Source: Flavobacteriaceae bacterium (lineage in GTDB: Bacteria > Bacteroidota > Bacteroidia > Flavobacteriales > Flavobacteriaceae). From it: a DNA stretch of 64,000 nt. A program made the translations under genes and the position numbers. The DNA lies in the NCBI GenBank assembly GCA_018401115.1, contig JAGYKX010000007.1, positions 248,001-312,000 of the forward strand, read 5' to 3'. The notes below the pieces were generated by a model. The model was not told the origin of the DNA. It worked only from the letters and a program-made list of their open reading frames with translations, and did not search any database. Of the stretch, positions 52,477 through 61,322 are shown piece by piece. The stretch's first letter is position 1; each line of letters starts with the position of its first letter.

Positions 52477-53907
52477 TTATTGAATCGAAGAAACCCTTAG
52501 CGTATTGACCATACCTCTTTCCTTAATAGGCATAGAAGCTAAGTTAATAATAGTGTCTCCTTCTGAAACATAACCGGCCTTTTTGGCCATTTCATTTAAA
52601 TCTAAGATGGTCTGATCGGTAGACACCATGCTGTCATAATAGAAAGCTTGAACCCCCCACAACAAATTCAATTGTGTTAAAATACGTTTGTTAGAGGTAA
52701 ATACTAAAATATGTGCTGACGGTCTCCAAGCAGAAATCTGATAAGCAGTATAACCGCTGTTTGTAAGTGTTGAGATGGCTGCAGTATTCATTTCATTGGC
52801 CATAATAGCCGCATGGTAACAAACAGACTTAGTCACATACCTTCTGCTTAAATTTATTGGAGGAGTTAATGGTACTCGAATGAGCTCAGAGTGCTCAACG
52901 GCACGAAGAATACTACTCATTTTTTCAATCACTTGAACTGGGTACTGTCCTACAGAAGTCTCTCCTGAAAGCATCACCGCGTCTGCACCATCCATAACTG
53001 AATTGGCCACGTCATTTACCTCTGCTCTTGTTGGTGTAAGACTATCTATCATAGTCTCCATCATCTGAGTAGCAATTATAATTGGTTTACGTGACTGTTT
53101 AGCTTTAAGGACCAATTGCTTTTGAATTAAAGGCACTTCCTCTGCTGGAATTTCAACACCCAAATCTCCTCTAGCGACCATTAAAGCGTCCGTATATTCA
53201 ATAATCTCGTCAATATTTTCAATAGCTTCAGGCTTTTCAATCTTAGAAACTATCGGAATTTTTAAGTCCGTGTGCTTGGCAATTAACTCTTGCAAATCTT
53301 TTAAATCTTGGCTAAAACGCACAAAAGACAAGGCGATCCAATCCACTTTTTCTCCAATGGCAAAAATGGCGTCTTCTACATCCTTTTCCGTTAACGCTGG
53401 AAGAGAAATTTTAGTGTTTGGTAGGTTTACGCCTTTTTTAGATTTCAAAGGACCTCCCTGAACTACCTTAGTGACTACCTCATCTTTACCGTTGGTACTC
53501 ACTACCTCAAACAGTAATTTACCGTCGTCTAACAAGACTTTTTCTCCTACTTTTACATCCTGAGGAAAACTTTCATAAGTCATATAAGCCCTTGTAGCTG
53601 TTCCTACAAATGGAGCACCTGTAGCAAAGGTCACTTGGTCTCCTGGGGCTACTACAATACCTTCTCCCATAACGCCTACACGAAGCTTTGGTCCTTGAAG
53701 ATCTGCTAAGATAGCCGTGTAAACTCCTAGCTCATCGTTTAATTCACGAATCATTTTAATACGTGCACTCACATCAGAATAGTCTGCATGAGAAAAATTA
53801 ATTCTAAACACATTTACCCCAGCTAAAATCATATCTCTAAGGATAGATTTTGTACTTGTTGCAGGGCCTAAAGTGGCTACTATTTTTGTTTTTTTTGCGC
53901 TTGGCAT
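52477..53907 (-). CDS. pyk: Pyruvate kinase
   Basis: A 476-aa glycolytic enzyme producing pyruvate and ATP from PEP. The TIM-barrel motifs KIVATLGPATSTKSI, FRINFSHADYSD, DLQGPKLRVGVM and SKIEKPEAIENIDEI (catalytic Lys) are present, as are MVARGDLGVEIP and IATQMMETM (metal/ADP site). The C-terminal allosteric domain is the standard size. Last gene of the acpP-fabF-rnc-IPExxxVDY-pyk series; glycolysis is otherwise affected by the broken pgi. Confidence 0.96.
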   Translation of the reverse strand: MPSAKKTKIVATLGPATSTKSILRDMILAGVNVFRINFSHADYSDVSARIKMIRELNDELGVYTAILADLQGPKLRVGVMGEGIVVAPGDQVTFATGAPFVGTATRAYMTYESFPQDVKVGEKVLLDDGKLLFEVVSTNGKDEVVTKVVQGGPLKSKKGVNLPNTKISLPALTEKDVEDAIFAIGEKVDWIALSFVRFSQDLKDLQELIAKHTDLKIPIVSKIEKPEAIENIDEIIEYTDALMVARGDLGVEIPAEEVPLIQKQLVLKAKQSRKPIIIATQMMETMIDSLTPTRAEVNDVANSVMDGADAVMLSGETSVGQYPVQVIEKMSSILRAVEHSELIRVPLTPPINLSRRYVTKSVCYHAAIMANEMNTAAISTLTNSGYTAYQISAWRPSAHILVFTSNKRILTQLNLLWGVQAFYYDSMVSTDQTILDLNEMAKKAGYVSEGDTIINLASMPIKERGMVNTLRVSSIQ

Positions 53908-53908
53908 A

Positions 53909-54382
53909 TTAAAAAATTAAGTTGTTTTTTGACTTTAGTTGACTTTGGTCTACAGTAAACGCAGTAACTATCACGGGTAACTGCTTTAATTTAATGACCA
54001 GCTCTTTTATATTTAAAAAACCTTGTTCCTCTATCTTTAGAAAAAAGTCTACCCCTTTGTATTCTGAAATGAGGAATTGCTTTTTTTCTAAAGCGGCATT
54101 GGTAAAAAGATCTTCAGTAGCCTGATGCTGAAAACTCAAGTGCTTGTTAGACAAAAGTGTCCAATACGAATCTGAGCTTAGGTCATGCCAATCAAAAACA
54201 GAAAACGTTGCTTCTGTATTCAAATCCAGGTCTCTATTATGCCGTTTAAATTTTGTTTTTAGATGTTTGTTTAACCAATAAGCTATAGCGTAATCTTCCA
54301 ATGAAGTATGCAGGGCTATAAGTGCATATTCAGACTCATAAAAATCCATTGATATTTTATGGAGTGCCGTCATATTAAACAT
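53909..54382 (-). CDS. IPExxxVDY-family protein
   Basis: A 157-aa small protein found between rnc and pyk in flavobacteria; I identify it mainly by this position, length and pattern. The family name refers to a motif which here reads ISEYKGVDF. Other blocks are FYESEYALIALHTSLEDYAIAYWLN and the Trp-containing FSVFDWHDLSSDSYW. It has no signal peptide. Function unknown. It is 1 bp upstream of the pyk start, so translation is probably coupled. Confidence 0.78.
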   Translation of the reverse strand: MFNMTALHKISMDFYESEYALIALHTSLEDYAIAYWLNKHLKTKFKRHNRDLDLNTEATFSVFDWHDLSSDSYWTLLSNKHLSFQHQATEDLFTNAALEKKQFLISEYKGVDFFLKIEEQGFLNIKELVIKLKQLPVIVTAFTVDQSQLKSKNNLIF

Positions 54383-54477
54383 CTAAACAAACAAATATAT
54401 ATAATCTCCCTTTTCTACAAGCAGACTGTGCTGTCTAATCTGACTAAAAAAATTACGAAAACGTTTGCAATCGGATT

Positions 54478-55212
54478 TTATGCGTCAATTTTTTCCTGAA
54501 GCGCAAAAAAAGCTCTTTTAGCCGCCTGCTCTTCTGCTTTTTTCTTAGAGGGTCCACGGCCTTTTGAAACAATCTTTTTATTGATCGAAAGTTTTACTGA
54601 AAAATGCCTTACTGGATCATTACCACTGTCTTCGAATATCTGAAAATTAAAGGTTTTTTTCTCCTTTTGGCACCACTCAATCAAAAGGCTTTTGTAAGAG
54701 ATCACTTTTCCTTCTAGTTTGGCCAGATCTACATGGGGTTCAATAATTTTGTGGTGTATGAAATTTTCACAGTATTTGTAGCCTCTGTCTAGATAAATTG
54801 CCCCTACCAAAGCTTCAAATACATTGCCGTGTACATTGTCTCCAAAATGGTCTTTATGCACTTTACTGTCTACGAATGATAGTAAATTAAACTCCTTACC
54901 CAGTTCATTTAAATGCTCTCTACTGACAATTTTAGAACGCATTTTAGTGAGGTATCCCTCGTCTGCGGCGGGTACTTCATTATAAATATACTTTGAAATA
55001 ATAGCCCCCAACATAGCGTCTCCTAAAAACTCTAAACGCTCGTAGTTTAATGGGTTTCCTTGAGGGTCTTTCAAATGTAAGGACCGGTGAATAAAGGCCT
55101 TTTTGTAAATAGATAGGTTTTTAGGTTTAAAACCCAGTATATTTCGCATCCCTGTAAAAAAATTCCCATCCTCTTTAGGACGGGAATTAAATATATAGGG
55201 GCGTAATCCCAT
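54478..55212 (-). CDS. rnc: Ribonuclease III
   Basis: A 244-aa dsRNA endonuclease that processes rRNA and many messages. The ATG at 55212 follows the fabF stop by one base; an ATG at 55221 is also possible. The signature ERLEFLGDAMLG (about 75-86) holds the Mg-binding residues, the downstream catalytic Glu is in NVFEALVGAIYLDRG, and the dsRNA-binding domain is at the C-terminus (SYKSLLIEWCQKE ... KKKAEEQAAKRAFFAL). It is part of the fabF-rnc-pyk series. Confidence 0.95.
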   Translation of the reverse strand: MGLRPYIFNSRPKEDGNFFTGMRNILGFKPKNLSIYKKAFIHRSLHLKDPQGNPLNYERLEFLGDAMLGAIISKYIYNEVPAADEGYLTKMRSKIVSREHLNELGKEFNLLSFVDSKVHKDHFGDNVHGNVFEALVGAIYLDRGYKYCENFIHHKIIEPHVDLAKLEGKVISYKSLLIEWCQKEKKTFNFQIFEDSGNDPVRHFSVKLSINKKIVSKGRGPSKKKAEEQAAKRAFFALQEKIDA

Positions 55213-55213
55213 A

Positions 55214-56467
55214 TTAAGCATTTAGCTTTTTGAATAACACACAGGCATTGTGCCCGCCAAAACCAAAGGTATTACTCATGGCTACATTTACCTCTCTCGC
55301 TTGCGCTTTATTGAGGGTAAGGTTAAGGCTTGGATCAATATTAGGATCTGCTTCTGTATGGTTAATCGTAGGGGGCACCAGGCTGTGCTTCATAGCTAAA
55401 ATAGATGCAATAGCTTCAATAGCTCCAGCAGCCCCCAACAAGTGACCTGTCATAGATTTAGTAGAATTTATATTAATGTTTGGCGCGTGACTTCCAAACA
55501 CCTTACTAATGGCTTTTAGTTCCGCTACATCTCCAAGGGGTGTAGAGGTTCCATGAGTGTTTATAGTGTCTACCTGGTCTGCTGTCATTCCAGCGTCTTT
55601 TAAGCAGTTTTCCATGACACGAACCACGCCTATTCCTTCCGGATGTGGTGCGGTCATATGGTGTGCATCTGAAGTCATTCCGCCACCCATTACTTCACAG
55701 TAGATCTTTGCGCCTCTAGCGACAGCATGTTCGTATTCTTCTAAGATTAAAGCGCCAGCACCTTCACCTAAAACAAAACCGTCTCTATTGGCGTCAAATG
55801 GCCTAGAAGCAGTTTCTGGACTTTCATTTCTTGTAGACAGGGCATGCATGGCGTTAAAACCACCCATCCCAGCAATCGTTACAGCGGCCTCACTTCCGCC
55901 AGATACAATAACGTCGCAATGCCCCAAGCGAATGTAGTTCATTGCATCTATCAGTGCGTTAGAAGAAGAGGCACAGGCAGAAACAGTCGCGTAATTAGGT
56001 CCCATAAATCCATGCTTAATGGAAATATTTCCCGGTGCAATGTCTGCAATCATCTTTGGAATAAAGAAAGGATTAAACCTCGGTGTACCATCTCCTGCTG
56101 CATAATTGAGCACTTCGTTTTGAAAAGTCTCAAGCCCTCCAATTCCAGCGCCCCAAATAACTCCTATCCTGAATTTATCCAATGTATCTAATGGAAGAGC
56201 GGCATCGGCGATAGCCTCATCAGCAGCCACCATAGCGTACTGGGCAAATTTATCTAATTTTCTAGCTTCCTTCCTGTCGAAATAATCCTCTGCATTGTAG
56301 CCTTTAAGTTCACAAGCAAATTTGGTTTTAAAATGGGTGTTGTCAAAATGAGTAATAGGGCCTGCGCCACTTTTACCTGACTTTAGGCCTTCCCAGTAGG
56401 AGGCTACATTGTTACCTATGGGCGTTAATGCTCCCAATCCAGTAACTACTACGCGCTTTAGTTGCAT
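55214..56467 (-). CDS. fabF: 3-oxoacyl-ACP synthase II
   Basis: A 417-aa condensing enzyme extending acyl-ACP with malonyl-ACP in fatty acid synthesis. The Cys-His-His triad is in SACASSSNA (Cys165), NTHGTSTPLGD (His305) and SMTGHLLGAAG (His342). Length is standard. It lies 107 bp downstream of acpP, but a strong terminator stands between them, and fabF has its own promoter. rnc follows directly. Confidence 0.97.
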   Translation of the reverse strand: MQLKRVVVTGLGALTPIGNNVASYWEGLKSGKSGAGPITHFDNTHFKTKFACELKGYNAEDYFDRKEARKLDKFAQYAMVAADEAIADAALPLDTLDKFRIGVIWGAGIGGLETFQNEVLNYAAGDGTPRFNPFFIPKMIADIAPGNISIKHGFMGPNYATVSACASSSNALIDAMNYIRLGHCDVIVSGGSEAAVTIAGMGGFNAMHALSTRNESPETASRPFDANRDGFVLGEGAGALILEEYEHAVARGAKIYCEVMGGGMTSDAHHMTAPHPEGIGVVRVMENCLKDAGMTADQVDTINTHGTSTPLGDVAELKAISKVFGSHAPNININSTKSMTGHLLGAAGAIEAIASILAMKHSLVPPTINHTEADPNIDPSLNLTLNKAQAREVNVAMSNTFGFGGHNACVLFKKLNA

Positions 56468-56496
56468 GTAATTTATTTTAGTTTTATTACAGAATA

Positions 56497-56504
56497 CAAA
56501 GGTA
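56497..56504 (-). promoter_or_regulatory. -7 element for fabF
   Basis: TACCTTTG on the minus strand matches TAnnTTTG 30 bp before the fabF ATG, just after the acpP terminator. No well-spaced -33 TTG is seen. Confidence 0.55.
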
Positions 56505-56513
56505 ATTTAAAAA

Positions 56514-56550
56514 AAATTATCCATGCAGTTTACAACCACATGGATAATTT
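56514..56550 (-). terminator. Intrinsic terminator between acpP and fabF
   Basis: A perfect 12-bp stem (56514-56525 / 56539-56550), loop 13 nt, followed on the minus strand by eight T (56509-56516 as A on the plus strand). It ends the short acpP message and separates it from fabF. Confidence 0.82.
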
Positions 56551-56574
56551 ACAATGTTTTAATATATCGTGAAA

Positions 56575-56808
56575 TTACTTAGCTCCTTCGATATAAGAGA
56601 TGGCTTGACCTACAGTGGCAATGTTTTCTGCTTGGTCATCCGGAATTTGAATATCAAATTCTTTTTCGAATTCCATAATTAACTCAACAGTGTCCAATGA
56701 ATCGGCCCCAAGGTCGTTGGTGAAACTTGCTTCAGTTACAACTTCGTTTTCGTCAACGCCTAACTTATCTACGATAATGGCCTTTACTCTTGATGCAATG
56801 TCTGACAT
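56575..56808 (-). CDS. acpP: Acyl carrier protein
   Basis: A 77-aa acidic four-helix protein carrying acyl chains on 4'-phosphopantetheine. The attachment Ser37 is in the motif [10 protein letters not shown]. Highly typical length and composition. It is transcribed with its own promoter (TATTTTTG, 56840-56847) and terminated before fabF, so it can be made in excess of the enzymes, as expected for a carrier. Confidence 0.98.
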   Translation of the reverse strand: MSDIASRVKAIIVDKLGVDENEVVTEASFTNDLGADSLDTVELIMEFEKEFDIQIPDDQAENIATVGQAISYIEGAK

Positions 56809-56839
56809 AATAATTTGGTTTTTAAATTTTATATGTTTG

Positions 56840-56847
56840 CAAAAATA
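56840..56847 (-). promoter_or_regulatory. -7 element for acpP
   Basis: TATTTTTG on the minus strand matches TAnnTTTG, 32 bp before the acpP ATG. No TTG at the expected -33 spacing. Confidence 0.45.
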
Positions 56848-56961
56848 AAAAACTTTGGATTAATAACGCGATTTGTGTCCAAAATGTGTCGTATTTTTAG
56901 TCTTTAATCAATAATTACCCCTATTTCAAGCCTTTTTCAAAGGAGAAAACGCCACAATAAA

Positions 56962-57528
56962 ATGAAAAACATAGCATTATTGGCCTCAGGATCCGGTTCA
57001 AACGTTCAAAATATTGCGAATCATTTTGCCAAAAACCCCGAGGTGCACATTTCATTAGTAATCACCAACAATCCTAAAGCAGGCGTGATTGAAAGGTGTA
57101 AAAACCTAGATATTCCACTAATATACTTGTCAAAAGCCGGCTTCTCAAATGAAAATACTTTAATAAATACCTTAAGAGGCTTTTCTATTGACCTCATTGT
57201 CTTGGCTGGTTTTCTCTTAAAAATACCAGACGAGCTGGTTAAGGCATATCCCAATAAAATGGTGAACATTCACCCCGCCTTGCTGCCTAAATTTGGTGGA
57301 AAGGGTATGTATGGCATGCATGTGCATAGAGCGGTAAAAGAAGCCGGAGCAACTGAAACGGGTATTAGTATTCACTACGTAAACGAACACTACGATCAAG
57401 GCGCCCTTATTTTTCAGGCCAAAACACCTGTAAATACGCAAGACACACCTGAAGACATTGCTACAAAAGTTCAAGCCCTTGAAGCGGAGCATTTCCCCAA
57501 AACAATAGAAACCCTATTAAATGCATAA
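56962..57528 (+). CDS. purN: Phosphoribosylglycinamide formyltransferase
   Basis: A 188-aa enzyme transferring formyl from 10-formyl-THF to GAR in purine synthesis. Phosphate loop LLASGSGSNVQNI at the start, catalytic Asn/His region NIHPALLPKFGGKGMYG, and the Asp-containing loop HYVNEHYDQGALIFQ are all present. Its last codons overlap rnhA by 8 bp, giving coupled translation. Confidence 0.95.
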   Translation: MKNIALLASGSGSNVQNIANHFAKNPEVHISLVITNNPKAGVIERCKNLDIPLIYLSKAGFSNENTLINTLRGFSIDLIVLAGFLLKIPDELVKAYPNKMVNIHPALLPKFGGKGMYGMHVHRAVKEAGATETGISIHYVNEHYDQGALIFQAKTPVNTQDTPEDIATKVQALEAEHFPKTIETLLNA

Positions 57529-57991
57529 AGCAGACGTCCATGTCTATACCGACGGAGCAGCCAGTGGAAACCCTGGCCCAGGAGGCTATGGAATTGTGAT
57601 GGAATGGGTGGGAACCCCTTATAAAAAAGAATTTGCGCAAGGATTTGCCCATACTACCAACAATAGAATGGAGTTACTTGCGGTCATAGAAGCCCTCAGA
57701 AAACTCAAAAAAGCCCCCTTAAAAGTGCTGGTGTTTACAGATTCTAAATACGTAGTAGACGCTGTAGAGAAAAAATGGTTGCAACGGTGGGTAAAAACCA
57801 ACTTTAAAGACAAAAAAAATGTAGACTTGTGGAAGGCTTTTTTAAAAGAATACCCCAAGCATGAGGTGCGTTTTCAATGGATAAAAGGACATAACAACCA
57901 CCCTCAAAACGAGCGTTGTGACGCATTGGCAGTAGCGGCTTCTAAAGGAAAAGACTTATATATTGACAGCGGTTTTGTGAAAACCACTTAA
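57521..57991 (+). CDS. rnhA: Ribonuclease HI
   Basis: A 156-aa endonuclease degrading RNA in RNA-DNA hybrids. The catalytic acids are visible: Asp11 (VYTDGAASGNPGPGGYG), Glu51 (NNRMELLAVIEAL), Asp74 (VFTDSKYVVDAV) and the C-terminal Asp (WIKGHNNHPQNERCDALA). The basic handle region (KKWLQRWVKTNFKDKKNVDLW) is present. Standard length. It overlaps the purN end by 8 bp. Confidence 0.96.
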   Translation: MHKADVHVYTDGAASGNPGPGGYGIVMEWVGTPYKKEFAQGFAHTTNNRMELLAVIEALRKLKKAPLKVLVFTDSKYVVDAVEKKWLQRWVKTNFKDKKNVDLWKAFLKEYPKHEVRFQWIKGHNNHPQNERCDALAVAASKGKDLYIDSGFVKTT

Positions 57992-58040
57992 AATGAATTA
58001 AAAAACCAAAAACCGCATAGACCACTAGATCTAGGTTCCT

Positions 58041-58048
58041 TATATTTG
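58041..58048 (+). promoter_or_regulatory. -7 element for the kinase/purF-like unit
   Basis: TATATTTG matches TAnnTTTG 18 bp before the kinase ATG at 58066, which gives a very short leader. A 10-bp palindrome CTAGATCTAG lies at 58025-58034. No clear -33 TTG. Confidence 0.45.
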
Positions 58049-58065
58049 CACTAAAATTTTAAATA

Positions 58066-58995
58066 ATGGGTAAATTATTAGTTGTAGGAACAGTCGCTTT
58101 TGACGTCATTGAAACACCTTTCGGAAAAACAGATAAGATTTTAGGAGGTGCCGCTACCTACATAGCCCTAGCAGCAAAAAATGTTGCTGCAATAGACACC
58201 GCAGTAGTCTCTGTAGTGGGATCAGATTTTCCAGATGCTCTTTTGCAGCTTTTTAGAGACCGAAATGTAAATATTTCAGGACTTGAAATAGTGCCCGACG
58301 GAAAAACATTCTTTTGGAGTGGCAAATACCACAACGACCTTAATGTAAGAGATACTTTAGCCACTGAATTAAATGTATTGGCTGATTTTAAGCCAGTTGT
58401 CCCCGCGAATTACAAAGACGCTGAGATTGTAATGCTGGGTAATTTGCACCCAGGTGTGCAGCTCCGTGTTATAGAGCAAATGACCAAAAAGCCAAAACTG
58501 ATCGTGCTAGACACCATGAATTTCTGGATGGACCACGCTTTAGAAGACCTTATGAAGGTCATAAAGAAAGTAGACGTGATCACTATTAATGATGAAGAGG
58601 CCAGACAACTTAGTGGGGAGTATTCCCTAGTAAAAGCAGCGGCTAAAATTCACGAGATGGGACCCGCATATGTCGTGATTAAAAAAGGAGAGCACGGTGC
58701 TTTACTTTTTCACAATAAACAAGTGTTCTTTGCCCCAGCCCTTCCTTTAGAAGAAGTCTTTGACCCTACTGGAGCAGGAGATTCCTTTGCAGGTGGTTTT
58801 GTAGGCTATTTGGCACAGAGTGAAAACATCTCTTTTGAAAACATGAAAAATGCCGTGATTCACGGATCTAATATTGCCTCTTTCTGTGTAGAGAAATTCG
58901 GAACAGAAAGATTGATAGATTTAGATAAACAAAATCTTAAAGACAGGTTAAAACAATTTATTGCTTTAACCCAATTTAACATAGAGCTTGCTTAA
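58066..58995 (+). CDS. PfkB-family sugar/nucleoside kinase
   Basis: A 309-aa ribokinase-fold enzyme. The N-terminal VVGTVAFDVIETPFGKTDKI is followed by GGAATYIALAA (substrate loop). The C-terminal PTGAGDSFAGGFVGYL contains the catalytic Asp. It lacks the typical fructokinase sugar loop. It sits 46 bp before the purF-type gene on the same strand, so a link to nucleotide or PRPP metabolism is suggested by position only; the exact substrate is unknown. Confidence 0.86.
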   Translation: MGKLLVVGTVAFDVIETPFGKTDKILGGAATYIALAAKNVAAIDTAVVSVVGSDFPDALLQLFRDRNVNISGLEIVPDGKTFFWSGKYHNDLNVRDTLATELNVLADFKPVVPANYKDAEIVMLGNLHPGVQLRVIEQMTKKPKLIVLDTMNFWMDHALEDLMKVIKKVDVITINDEEARQLSGEYSLVKAAAKIHEMGPAYVVIKKGEHGALLFHNKQVFFAPALPLEEVFDPTGAGDSFAGGFVGYLAQSENISFENMKNAVIHGSNIASFCVEKFGTERLIDLDKQNLKDRLKQFIALTQFNIELA

Positions 58996-59041
58996 TTCGT
59001 ACTAACACAACAACGCCTGAAAAGGCCCAGATGCATCTATT

Positions 59042-60940
59042 ATGAGCGACGCCATTAAACACGAGTGTGGAATTTCATTAATCAGGCTTCTAAAGCCTCT
59101 CGAGTATTATAAAGAAAAGTATGGCACCGCCTTTTATGGGGTAAACAAAATGTACCTCATGATGGAGAAACAGCACAATAGGGGCCAAGATGGTGCTGGT
59201 TTTGCGAGTATTAAATTAGACATGCCGGCTGGCTCAAGGTATATGAGTAGGGTGCGTTCTGCGGAGCAACAACCCATACAAGATATATTTGCTCAGATTA
59301 ACCAGCGCATTAGTAAAGAGCTTCACGCCAATCCAACATATCAAGACAGTGTAGCCCTACAAAAGCAGCACGTACCTTATATAGGAGAGCTTCTTTTAGG
59401 CCATGTGAGATATGGTACTTTTGGAAAAAACTCCATTGAGAGCGTGCACCCTTTCCTAAGGCAAAATAACTGGATGCACAGAAACCTCATTGTGGCAGGT
59501 AATTTTAACATGACCAATGCCAAAGAGTTATTTGAAAACTTAGTAACCCTCGGGCAACACCCAAAGGAAGACTCAGATACGGTGACAGTGATGGAAAAAA
59601 TTGGTCATTTCCTGGACGACGCCGTAGCCAAATTATACAAGCAAATTAAAAAAGAAGGCTACACCAAGATGGAAGCATCTGCAATTATTGCCGAGCGTCT
59701 GAATGTGGGTAAAATACTCAAAAAAGCCTCTAAAAACTTTGACGGAGGTTACGCTATGGCCGGATTAATAGGCCATGGAGACGCTTTTGTCCTCAGAGAC
59801 CCTGCGGGAATTAGACCTGCTTATTACTACGCAGACGAAGAAGTAGTCGTGGTAGCCTCAGAACGCCCTGCCATTCAAACAGTATTCAATGTACCCTTTG
59901 AAGAAGTAAAAGAACTAGATCCCGGAAGTGCCATTCTCGTTAAAAAGAATGGTGAGATGAATGTTGAGCAAATCTTAGAGCCCCTAGAACGCAAGGCTTG
60001 TTCCTTTGAACGTATTTATTTCTCGAGAGGGAGTGACAAAGAAATTTACCAAGAACGCAAAGCCCTTGGAAAATACCTTTTTCCACAAATTTTAGACAGT
60101 ATAAAAGGAGACATTAGAAACACCGTATTCTCTTATATCCCCAATACAGCAGAAACCTCATTCTTCGGTATGGTGCGTGAAGCACAAAACCATATGAATA
60201 GAGAGAAAGAAGCACAAATACTAGCCATTGGAAGGGATATAACCTCAACAGAACTTCACGAAATCTTAGAAGTAAGACCGCGTATTGAAAAGGTGGCTAT
60301 AAAAGATGCCAAACTAAGAACCTTTATTACACAAGACTCCGGTAGGGACGACCTAGTGGCTCATGTATACGACGTCACTTATGGCTCGGTAAAACAAACA
60401 GACAACCTAGTGATCATAGACGACTCCATTGTTAGGGGAACTACCTTGGAGAAAAGTATTTTAAAAATACTAGACCGTTTAGGGCCTAAGAAAATAGTCG
60501 TGGTCTCTTCTGCACCACAAATACGCTATCCAGACTGCTATGGAATAGACATGGCCAAATTGGAAGACTTTATAGCCTTTAGGGCAGCCCTTGCTCTTCA
60601 CAAAGAGCGCAACACCATGAATGTGGTAGAAAATATTTATAAGAAATGTGTAGCTCAGTTGGCGTCTAAAGACGCCGATGTCGTAAACTATGTCACTGGA
60701 TTTTACGCGCCTTTCACCGTAGATGAAATCTCTCACAAGATTGGCCAATTACTCAAAGGCCCAGAAATAAAAGCGGAAGTAGAGATTGTATACCAAACTA
60801 TAGAAAACCTTCATTTGGCCTGTCCTGAAAACTTAGGAGACTGGTATTTCACAGGAGACTATCCAACCCCTGGAGGAAACAAAGTGGTAAACAGGGCATT
60901 TGTAAACTTTTTTGAAGGCAAAAACGAGAGGGCCTATTAA
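59042..60940 (+). CDS. Amidophosphoribosyltransferase (PurF-like, enlarged)
   Basis: A 632-aa homologue of PurF, which makes phosphoribosylamine from PRPP and glutamine. The nucleophile Cys9 follows a short propeptide (HECGI). The glutaminase domain has HNRGQDGAGF and GHVRYGTFG (Arg). The usual AHNGNLTN is replaced by VAGNFNMTN. The PRTase domain carries the PRPP loop VIIDDSIVRGTTL. It is about 130 aa longer than typical PurF, through an insert in the first 110 residues and an extended C-terminus. Function as PurF is inferred; see findings. Confidence 0.86.
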   Translation: MSDAIKHECGISLIRLLKPLEYYKEKYGTAFYGVNKMYLMMEKQHNRGQDGAGFASIKLDMPAGSRYMSRVRSAEQQPIQDIFAQINQRISKELHANPTYQDSVALQKQHVPYIGELLLGHVRYGTFGKNSIESVHPFLRQNNWMHRNLIVAGNFNMTNAKELFENLVTLGQHPKEDSDTVTVMEKIGHFLDDAVAKLYKQIKKEGYTKMEASAIIAERLNVGKILKKASKNFDGGYAMAGLIGHGDAFVLRDPAGIRPAYYYADEEVVVVASERPAIQTVFNVPFEEVKELDPGSAILVKKNGEMNVEQILEPLERKACSFERIYFSRGSDKEIYQERKALGKYLFPQILDSIKGDIRNTVFSYIPNTAETSFFGMVREAQNHMNREKEAQILAIGRDITSTELHEILEVRPRIEKVAIKDAKLRTFITQDSGRDDLVAHVYDVTYGSVKQTDNLVIIDDSIVRGTTLEKSILKILDRLGPKKIVVVSSAPQIRYPDCYGIDMAKLEDFIAFRAALALHKERNTMNVVENIYKKCVAQLASKDADVVNYVTGFYAPFTVDEISHKIGQLLKGPEIKAEVEIVYQTIENLHLACPENLGDWYFTGDYPTPGGNKVVNRAFVNFFEGKNERAY

Positions 60941-61017
60941 AAATTGTCTACAATAAGCCCTTCAAAAGACCAAAATAAGGACTGAAATTTAAGCAAATGT
61001 TAAAAAAAGTGTCGTTA

Positions 61018-61047
61018 ATCGATAAAACATGTAGATCATCGATAAAA
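61018..61047 (+). repeat. 10-bp direct repeat, 20 bp apart
   Basis: ATCGATAAAA occurs at 61018-61027 and 61038-61047, start to start 20 bp, so both copies face the same side of the helix. It lies 25 bp upstream of the -7 box of the first RNA unit and resembles an operator. Confidence 0.55.
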
Positions 61048-61071
61048 TTTTTTTTATGTATTATTACCTCC

Positions 61072-61079
61072 TACATTTA
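61072..61079 (+). promoter_or_regulatory. -7-like box of RNA unit A
   Basis: TACATTTA, one mismatch to TAnnTTTG, 5 nt before the ACCATA start of unit A. The -33 element is not clear. Confidence 0.4.
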
Positions 61080-61083
61080 TGGA

Positions 61084-61153
61084 ACCATAAACACAATTAG
61101 GTTACGTTCTTGGTAAGATTTGGGGAAAAAGGCGGACAATTGTCCGCCTTTTT
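61084..61153 (+). ncRNA. Candidate sRNA unit A
   Basis: About 70 nt: ACCATA (61084-61089), a 27-nt core starting TAGGTTA and ending GGTAAGATTTGGG (61098-61124), and a perfect 28-bp palindromic terminator stem (61126-61153) ending in a T run. The first bases ACCA can pair with TGGT in the core. Its core matches unit B at 24 of 27 bases. No open reading frame is credible. Confidence 0.6.
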
Positions 61154-61308
61154 TATTTTTGATTAATACAATACTGCTTCCCAAAAAAGTAGCTCTCTCT
61201 TAAGAAATAACGCAATTATATAAAGTAAAATTACCCATAAGAATAGATTGTTATTTAAACCTTAAAATTTTTATGTTTTTTTTATAGATTCTATCAAAAC
61301 AAATCATG

Positions 61309-61316
61309 TACTTTTG
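61309..61316 (+). promoter_or_regulatory. -7 box of RNA unit B
   Basis: TACTTTTG matches TAnnTTTG exactly, 7 nt before the ACCATA start of unit B. No -33 TTG at the usual distance. Confidence 0.5.
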
Positions 61317-61322
61317 TGACAT

